Shown in pieces: positions 5,512 through 9,334 of a DNA stretch of 9,334 nt; the stretch's first letter is position 1; every line of letters starts with the position of its first letter. The stretch comes from Methanosarcinales archaeon. Its GTDB lineage: Archaea > Halobacteriota > Methanosarcinia > Methanosarcinales > Methanocomedenaceae. A program made the position numbers and the translations under genes. A model generated the notes under the pieces. That model saw only the letters and a list, made by a program, of their open reading frames with translations, had not been told where the DNA came from and did no database searches. Where the stretch lies: the NCBI GenBank assembly GCA_030666885.1, contig DAOUWY010000053.1:1-9334 (forward strand), given 5' to 3'.

Positions 5512-5571
5512 TATAAATATAAATATAAATATAAATATAAATGTAAATATAAATATAAATGTAAATGTAAA
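5512..5571. repeat. Ten-copy hexamer tandem array (TATAAA/TGTAAA)
   Basis: Ten perfect-length 6-nt units run without a break. Units 1-5, 7 and 8 are TATAAA; units 6, 9 and 10 are TGTAAA. The array sits between the divergent starts of rubredoxin (5431, leftward) and the QueG-like gene (5758, rightward). Each unit resembles an archaeal TATA core, so it could act as a cluster of weak TBP sites, a curved or easily melted DNA segment, or simply a slippage-prone microsatellite. The G variants cluster at the right end. Confidence 0.9.
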
Positions 5572-5726
5572 TGAGGTAATACTATCCTAAGTGGGAATAT
5601 GTAAGAAGCCTTGAATAAACAGCTATTAGTACACTGAAAAGGCTATATTTATTTAAGCCAGACGTATCCTTGTCTTATCATCAGCAAGGAATATTCATGC
5701 ATAAAATTTGTCCATTCAGTAAAACC

Positions 5727-5735
5727 CTTAAACTT
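5727..5735 (+). promoter_or_regulatory. Probable TATA box of the QueG-like gene
   Basis: CTTAAACTT is centred 27 nt before the ATG at 5758. No ribosome-binding site is seen between it and the ATG, which is consistent with a leaderless transcript. The match to the TATA consensus is moderate. Confidence 0.4.
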
Positions 5736-5757
5736 AGATTACAATTGATCTAATTAG

Positions 5758-6570
5758 ATGAACGACTCCCTTAAAGAAGAAATCCTGAGTAAATGTAATC
5801 AACTTGATATTCCTATGGTGGGAATAGCATCTGTTGAGCGTTGGACTCAACCCTTATTTGAGCCGTGGATACCTGAACCATTTTATCCACAGCATATTTT
5901 TCCAAAAGCATCTTCTGTCATTGTCATTGGCCTGCCTGTCACCCTCCCTGTTATTGAGACCACACCCTCCATCTATTATCATGAACTATACCGCACTATT
6001 AATATTATGCTTGACCAGTATGGGTACTTGCTATCCAACTTTTTAAACATGAAGGGATACCCTTCAGTATTTGTTCCCAGGGATGGTTACGGGGATATCA
6101 ATGTACTGATAGAAAGACCAACTGCCTTTTTTTCCCACAAGCATGCAGCTTACCTTGCCGGCCTTGGAAGCTTTGGAGTAAATAACACACTACTTACAAA
6201 AGAATACGGGCCAAGGGTCAGGTTCACGTCTGTCTTCACCTCAGCCAAAATACCCCGGGATCCACTTTTAGAAGAAAAACTATGTACCAGGTGCATGAAC
6301 TGTGTCACTTCCTGTCCGGTAGGTGCAATCAATGCTGATGATTATCCATTGGGGATCATACGCAAGGATTTGTGTGCCAGACACAGTAAGAAATTACTTA
6401 ACCGCTTTATATCGCCTTGCGGTATTTGTATTAAGGTGTGCCCGGTGGGAAAGGATAGAATACATTACGGGAGTGAAGATATTTCGATTTATAAAAATTT
6501 TGACAAGTATCCGGAATATCATAATGCATGGGAGCATGTGCGGCGGTATGGGGGAAAAAATCCTAAGTAG
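5758..6570 (+). CDS. QueG-like (epoxyqueuosine reductase-family) iron-sulfur protein
   Basis: 270 residues. The N-terminal half has the QueG-type fold pattern (FPKASSVIVIGLP at 48-60; LAGLGSFGVNNTLL at 133-146; EYGPRVRFTSVFT at 149-161). The second half binds clusters: a full motif Cys176, 179, 182, 186 (CTRCMNCVTSCP) and a second set Cys206, 221, 224, 228 (CGICIKVCP) with its first Cys displaced, as in QueG. Bacterial QueG uses cobalamin and a catalytic Asp just before the AGLG block to make queuosine in tRNA. Here that stretch reads FFSHKHAAYLAG with no Asp. Archaea carry archaeosine instead of queuosine, so this is probably not a queuosine enzyme; such paralogues are frequent in methanogens and of unknown function. 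Whether it binds cobalamin cannot be judged. Likely cytosolic, with no signal or membrane segments. The start follows from the TATA spacing. Monocistronic unless the small overlapping ORF is real. Confidence 0.85.
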   Translation: MNDSLKEEILSKCNQLDIPMVGIASVERWTQPLFEPWIPEPFYPQHIFPKASSVIVIGLPVTLPVIETTPSIYYHELYRTINIMLDQYGYLLSNFLNMKGYPSVFVPRDGYGDINVLIERPTAFFSHKHAAYLAGLGSFGVNNTLLTKEYGPRVRFTSVFTSAKIPRDPLLEEKLCTRCMNCVTSCPVGAINADDYPLGIIRKDLCARHSKKLLNRFISPCGICIKVCPVGKDRIHYGSEDISIYKNFDKYPEYHNAWEHVRRYGGKNPK

Positions 6571-6763
6571 TAATCGCTATTCTTTAATCACTGATCCAGT
6601 ATTCCACAAATCTAAATGCACCGGCACCAGCACAGGCAGATGTGAGTATTGCAACAGGAAGCAGCACGGATGTAGCGATAGAAAGTGGTTAGATCATACT
6701 CACGAAGGACGATATTCCGGACTGAGTTTCATCGGTCTAATTGAACAAAAAGGTGGATGTTAG
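6548..6763 (+). CDS. Possible small Cys-rich protein overlapping the QueG-like gene
   Basis: A 71-codon frame that overlaps the end of the QueG-like gene by 23 nt and stops 3 nt short of the convergent deacetylase gene. Its middle part, SKCTGTSTGRCEYCNRKQHG followed by CSDRKW, has four Cys spaced C-x7-C-x2-C-x5-C, which could hold a zinc ion. The tail is GLSFIGLIEQKGGC. I do not recognise the family. In-frame ATGs also occur at 6524 and 6536; GGGAG at 6530-6534 is too close to 6536 and about 13 nt from 6548. In favour: it fills an otherwise empty 190-nt gap exactly and its Cys pattern is not random-looking. Against: no convincing ribosome site and no homologue I can name. It might also be the remnant of a longer gene. 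Confidence 0.35.
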   Translation: MGEKILSSNRYSLITDPVFHKSKCTGTSTGRCEYCNRKQHGCSDRKWLDHTHEGRYSGLSFIGLIEQKGGC

Positions 6764-6766
6764 GAA

Positions 6767-7777
6767 TCAGGCAGAATATATTAGATGCAGTTCCTTTATT
6801 TGCCGGACCACTTCAATCGTAGTGTTAGATGGTATGCCTGCTTTCAGATCCACTCTATTAATCAATGTCTCGAATATTGAATTTACTGAACTGCTCAGTG
6901 CCCGGTGATCATATCCTCCCTCCAGTGCCAGTACCAGCTTCCCACCGCATAATTCCTCTGCCAGCGAGCGCACCACCCCTGCCATCTGTCCAAATCCTTC
7001 TGATGTCAGGTTCATACCTGCCAGCGGGTCGTCCCTGTGCCCGTCCTGTCCTGCGCTGACAAGAATGATATCTGGTTTGAATTTACGGGCTGCCGGTTCC
7101 AGTATCTCGTTGAATATATACAGGTAATCCGGATCTCCCGCACCTGAGGGTAGTGGTACGTTAATATTATATCCACTACCATCTCCCGCACCAGTTTCGT
7201 TAACACTGCCCGTGCCTGGATAATGTGGGAATTGATGGATGGAAAAATACAGTACCGAGCTGTCTTCATAGAAAGCTTCCTGTGTACCGTTACCGTGGTG
7301 GACATCCCAGTCAACGATAAGCACTTTTTCCAATCCCTTCTCCTGTGCATACCGGGCAGCTATGGCTATATTGTTGAACAGGCAAAAACCCATACTCCTG
7401 TCAGGCCCGGCATGGTGTCCTGGCGGGCGTACCAGTGCGAATACACTGTCCATCCTGTCCATCACCGCATCAACTGCCGAAATAACTCCACCGGCAGCCA
7501 ACAACGCTATTTCATATGAGCGGCTGCAAGTGGGTGTGTCCGGGTCAAGGTGCATCTTACTGGATGAAAAATCCCTGACTGTCCGGATAAGGTCACAGGT
7601 ATGGATATAATTGATCTGGTCAGTTTTGGCAGGTACGGGTTCGATGAGGATTAACCTGCTGAAATAAGGACTTTCCTTCAAGCCGTTCATTATAGCATTT
7701 AATCGACCACCATTCTCAGGATGGAGGCCAGTGTCATGCTTCAAGTAGTCATCGTGATATACATAGCCTGTCTGCAT
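6767..7777 (-). CDS. Histone deacetylase-superfamily protein (AcuC/acetylpolyamine amidohydrolase-like lysine deacetylase)
   Basis: 336 residues, the normal size of a prokaryotic arginase-fold deacetylase. The full catalytic set is present: tandem His121-His122 in RPPGHHA, zinc ligands Asp158 and His160 in DWDVHHGNGTQ, the third ligand Asp245 in SAGQDGHRDDPLAG, and Tyr289 in LEGGY. The N-terminal HPENGGRL motif (19-26) is also typical. It should remove acetyl groups with Zn2+; the substrate could be acetyl-lysine in proteins (Alba-type chromatin proteins or acetyl-CoA synthetase) or an acetylated polyamine, which sequence alone does not decide. Gln244 replaces the common Phe of SAGFDAH. The ATG at 7777 is chosen over the GTG at 7795: family similarity starts at TGYVYHDDY and a TATA-like CTTATATT (7803-7810) lies about 30 nt before it. 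It follows the DUF2111 gene by 43 nt but seems to have its own promoter. Confidence 0.93.
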   Translation of the reverse strand: MQTGYVYHDDYLKHDTGLHPENGGRLNAIMNGLKESPYFSRLILIEPVPAKTDQINYIHTCDLIRTVRDFSSSKMHLDPDTPTCSRSYEIALLAAGGVISAVDAVMDRMDSVFALVRPPGHHAGPDRSMGFCLFNNIAIAARYAQEKGLEKVLIVDWDVHHGNGTQEAFYEDSSVLYFSIHQFPHYPGTGSVNETGAGDGSGYNINVPLPSGAGDPDYLYIFNEILEPAARKFKPDIILVSAGQDGHRDDPLAGMNLTSEGFGQMAGVVRSLAEELCGGKLVLALEGGYDHRALSSSVNSIFETLINRVDLKAGIPSNTTIEVVRQIKELHLIYSA

Positions 7778-7802
7778 AATAAAAATAAAAAGCACAGGTT
7801 AC

Positions 7803-7810
7803 AATATAAG
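7803..7810 (-). promoter_or_regulatory. TATA box of the deacetylase gene
   Basis: CTTATATT on the minus strand is centred about 30 nt before the ATG at 7777. It lies in the 43-nt gap after the DUF2111 gene, so the deacetylase can be transcribed independently with a leader of only a few bases. Confidence 0.4.
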
Positions 7811-7820
7811 ATTTTTGGAA

Positions 7821-8270
7821 TTAAAGTCTTGTAAGATCGATAAAACCCGCAAGGTTGACTATTCCGATGGCACCTATAACCTCACCTTCTTTATCCTTGA
7901 TCGGTGAAACAACTACAGGAACATCCTTATATGGCCCCTGTTCGGCAAAGCCATGAATGGTCTTTTTTTGTTCTATTGCCATTTCCAGGTACTTGCCAGT
8001 GTAATTGTAATCTATGACTTGATTGTTCTCAATTCTTATTCCATTATTATTTTTACTCTTTATTGTTACCGGGAGACCAACTGCTGAATAGATGGCCATT
8101 GCTATTGGTTCTAAATCTTTGGATGTTGAATCTTTGGTTATGGCAATTCCTTCCATTATTACACCAGATGAGCAATATGATATAATATATTTAAATGCTC
8201 CGAAAATATCAGTACTTTCGATTGTAGTTCCGTATGAAAATAATTTCCTTAACTCTTTTAGTAACTCCAA
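7821..8270 (-). CDS. DUF2111 family protein (methanogen-associated)
   Basis: 149 residues. The C-terminal part reads DLEPIAMAIYSAVGLPVTIK, VIDYNYTGKYLE, VPVVVSPIKDKEGEVIGAIG and IVNLAGFIDL. I recognise this as DUF2111, a small family of unknown function largely confined to methanogens. The PIKDxxGxxIGAIGIV pattern resembles the core of PAS/GAF-type sensory folds, so a ligand-sensing role is conceivable (inference). Residues 1-38 precede the conserved domain and start with a TTG at 8270 without a ribosome site. A clear TATA box (TTTATAT, 8297-8303) centred 30 nt upstream supports that start as leaderless. The alternative ATG at 8156 would give 111 residues and matches where I expect the domain to begin; a second TATA-like run (8184-8195) precedes it. 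The deacetylase gene lies directly downstream. Family call firm, start uncertain. Confidence 0.82.
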   Translation of the reverse strand: MELLKELRKLFSYGTTIESTDIFGAFKYIISYCSSGVIMEGIAITKDSTSKDLEPIAMAIYSAVGLPVTIKSKNNNGIRIENNQVIDYNYTGKYLEMAIEQKKTIHGFAEQGPYKDVPVVVSPIKDKEGEVIGAIGIVNLAGFIDLTRL

Positions 8271-8296
8271 CCAGTTAAATTAATACTTTATGTACC

Positions 8297-8303
8297 ATAT
8301 AAA
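8297..8303 (-). promoter_or_regulatory. TATA box of the DUF2111 gene
   Basis: TTTATAT on the minus strand, flanked by GA and GG, is close to the archaeal consensus. It is centred 30 nt before the TTG at 8270, where transcription would be expected to start. Confidence 0.5.
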
Positions 8304-8346
8304 TCAAAAAATATTAAATAATATATAAAATTTTATAATGGGATAA

Positions 8347-8363
8347 GTATAACAAACTTATAC
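8347..8363. repeat. Short inverted repeat between the DUF2111 gene and the unknown gene
   Basis: GTATAA (8347-8352) and TTATAC (8358-8363) are perfect complements around CAAAC. It lies upstream of the DUF2111 TATA box and could be an operator or a chance A/T-rich palindrome. Confidence 0.3.
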
Positions 8364-8395
8364 GCAACCCTCGTATTATTTCCAATGGCGGGTGG

Positions 8396-8420
8396 ATAAT
8401 CTATAATAAATATAGATTAT
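8396..8420. terminator. Perfect 10-bp inverted repeat over the stop codon of the unknown gene
   Basis: ATAATCTATA (8396-8405) and TATAGATTAT (8411-8420) are exact complements around a 5-nt ATAAA loop. The right arm contains the TAA stop (8417-8419, minus strand). On the plus strand a T-rich run (TGTTTTTTATTA) follows; on the minus strand, the direction of the gene, no T run follows. It could be a terminator or an mRNA 3'-end stabiliser; the stem is A/T-rich and weak. Confidence 0.5.
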
Positions 8421-8899
8421 TGTTTTTTATTACTACGATCAATCTCGTCTACTATAGTATCGACAATCTCATTACAGGTTGTATGCCCGGGACCGTCCGC
8501 CATGTGTACCTTTAATGTTAGAATACCGTTAGCAAGTTCACTCCTGACCAGGAATGTATCGCCTCTGGTGGCGATGCGGTTGTATTTTTTATTCAGATGC
8601 GAATAAAGTATCCGAAACCTGAAATCAATTGTACCATTCTGATCAATGTTCAACATTATATTTTTCCGGTTTTGATTGGTCAATGGTACGAAATCTACAT
8701 TTGCTTCAGCGATATCAATGGCAATATTTCGTTTTGCATTCAGGGTATCCCCATTATTTCCTTTCAATTTTAATGACCCGGATTTGTTATTCATCCCTGC
8801 AAATGTTTCTACAAGATATGGGAGGTCAGCCCAAAAACTGTATTTTTGGGTAAAATCAACATCATGAAGGGGAAATTGATGATATTTTCTTTTTCTCAT
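8417..8899 (-). CDS. Unrecognised 160-residue hypothetical protein
   Basis: I do not recognise this protein. It starts MRKRKYHQFPLHDVDF, has no signal peptide or membrane segment, only one Cys and many Asn/Asp/Lys, and appears to alternate short beta strands: SGSLKLKG, TLNAKRNIAIDIAEA, VDFVPLT, NIMLNIDQNGTIDFRFRILY, TFLVRSELANGILTLKVHMA. A conserved-looking site, MADGPGHTTCNEIVDTIVDE, precedes the C-terminus. The pattern fits a compact soluble beta-rich domain with a terminal helix. ATG 8899 is chosen over the TTG at 8905; TTTAATAG (about 8922-8929) lies roughly 25 nt upstream, as expected for a leaderless gene. It is alone in its transcription unit, with an inverted repeat over its stop codon. 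Coding seems real because the frame is long in an A/T-rich region and nothing else fits; no function is proposed. Confidence 0.7.
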   Translation of the reverse strand: MRKRKYHQFPLHDVDFTQKYSFWADLPYLVETFAGMNNKSGSLKLKGNNGDTLNAKRNIAIDIAEANVDFVPLTNQNRKNIMLNIDQNGTIDFRFRILYSHLNKKYNRIATRGDTFLVRSELANGILTLKVHMADGPGHTTCNEIVDTIVDEIDRSNKKQ

Positions 8900-8929
8900 G
8901 TCCAAACCTAATCACCAAAGTCTATTAAA

Positions 8930-9334
8930 TCAAATTACATGATAAAATCATCGAAATTCATTTAACCGAAAAGTTATATCCAAAATCCCGCATTTTAAGC
9001 GCGTAAATTAAGTTTATTTAAAATGTCATTCTGTTTTTACGTAACCTTTGTAACAATAGTATCGCCATTTGCCAGCCATCGATATTACTTCAGTCAGGTA
9101 TTATGCCAGCACATGATTAATAATATTGGAAGCGGTTTTGGTTTTGGGAAGAATTGTTAATGCCGGGTCATTCCCGGAATTAATGGTACAACGGGCACTA
9201 TCTCAAAAACCAGTTATTTCGGTAGAATATTTATCTAAAATATTATACAGAGGAACTATCAAAATCGGGTAGTGTCCTATATTTCATGACCTGATGTCTT
9301 TATGTGTCTGATTCTTGAAAATCATGGTTTTACC
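8930..9334. other. Right-end region without a supported gene
   Basis: About 400 nt with stops in all frames. It contains a small hairpin (CCGGG 9163-9167, CCCGG 9173-9177, loop TCATT). On the minus strand it contains a 17-codon frame at 9079-9026 beginning MAGKWRYYCYKGYV that faintly recalls the start of rubredoxin-like domains but lacks paired Cys. The last 65 nt begin GGGTAGTGTCC, which could be the end of an insertion sequence continuing beyond the window. None of these is strong enough for a gene call. Confidence 0.45.

Noticed and set aside
5640..5661. GGCT...AGCC inverted pair upstream of the QueG-like gene
   Set aside because: Only four to five base pairs around an 11-nt loop; not distinguishable from chance.
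9026..9079. 17-codon minus-strand frame beginning MAGKWRYYCYKGYV
   Set aside because: It recalls the first residues of rubredoxin-like domains but lacks the CxxC knuckle, has no ribosome site and ends at once.
1..9334. CRISPR array, tRNA or rRNA genes
   Set aside because: No regularly spaced repeats with unique spacers, no cloverleaf with a T-loop GTTCRA core, and no rRNA-like sequence was seen on either strand.

Overview
The window looks like a piece of a methanogen-lineage euryarchaeal chromosome, most plausibly Methanosarcinales or an ANME-2/Methanoperedens-type relative. The evidence is a DUF2111 protein (a family I know only from methanogens and their relatives), a ThiC-family synthase with an altered active-site signature, several A/T-rich TATA boxes about 25-30 nt before start codons with little or no leader, and a lysine-deacetylase-like enzyme. 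No rRNA, tRNA, CRISPR array or intact mobile element was seen. The taxonomic call is inference; no marker gene settles it.

Layout. (1) 1-1158, plus: the C-terminal part of a large protein of a type I associate with contractile (phage-tail-like) injection clusters, cut by the window edge. (2) 1159-1770: no intact gene, but a frameshifted cupin relic, a terminator-like hairpin, a 65-nt palindromic repeat built of ACAGGAT units, and a promoter. (3) 1772-3016, plus: a ThiC-superfamily radical-SAM enzyme, more like 5-hydroxybenzimidazole synthase (BzaF) than classical ThiC, followed by a short stretch that may be a transposase relic. (4) 4067-3220, minus: a two-gene operon of a small helix-turn-helix/coiled-coil protein and an extremely cysteine-rich protein with an N-terminal tesmin/TSO1-like CXC domain, a domain best known from eukaryotic DNA-binding proteins. 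(5) 5431-4485, minus: a redox cluster of rubredoxin, a broken peroxiredoxin gene, a 4-oxalocrotonate tautomerase-family protein and a two-cluster ferredoxin. (6) 5512-5571: ten copies of a TATAAA/TGTAAA hexamer between the rubredoxin and the next gene. (7) 5758-6570, plus: a QueG-like iron-sulfur protein, overlapped at its end by a possible small Cys-rich ORF. (8) 8270-6767, minus: DUF2111 protein, then a histone-deacetylase-superfamily enzyme with a full set of zinc ligands. (9) 8899-8417, minus: an unrecognised 160-residue protein whose stop codon lies in a perfect 10-bp inverted repeat. (10) 8900-9334: no supported gene.

How they fit together. The window is mostly a patchwork of small independent transcription units with gene relics between them, not one pathway. 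Two groups look like real units: the HTH-coiled-coil/CXC pair, which share a ribosome-binding site inside the upstream stop region, and the rubredoxin cluster, where a peroxide-detoxifying gene seems to have decayed while the flanking electron carriers stayed intact. The most novel-looking pieces are the archaeal CXC-domain pair and the injection-system-associated protein at the left edge.
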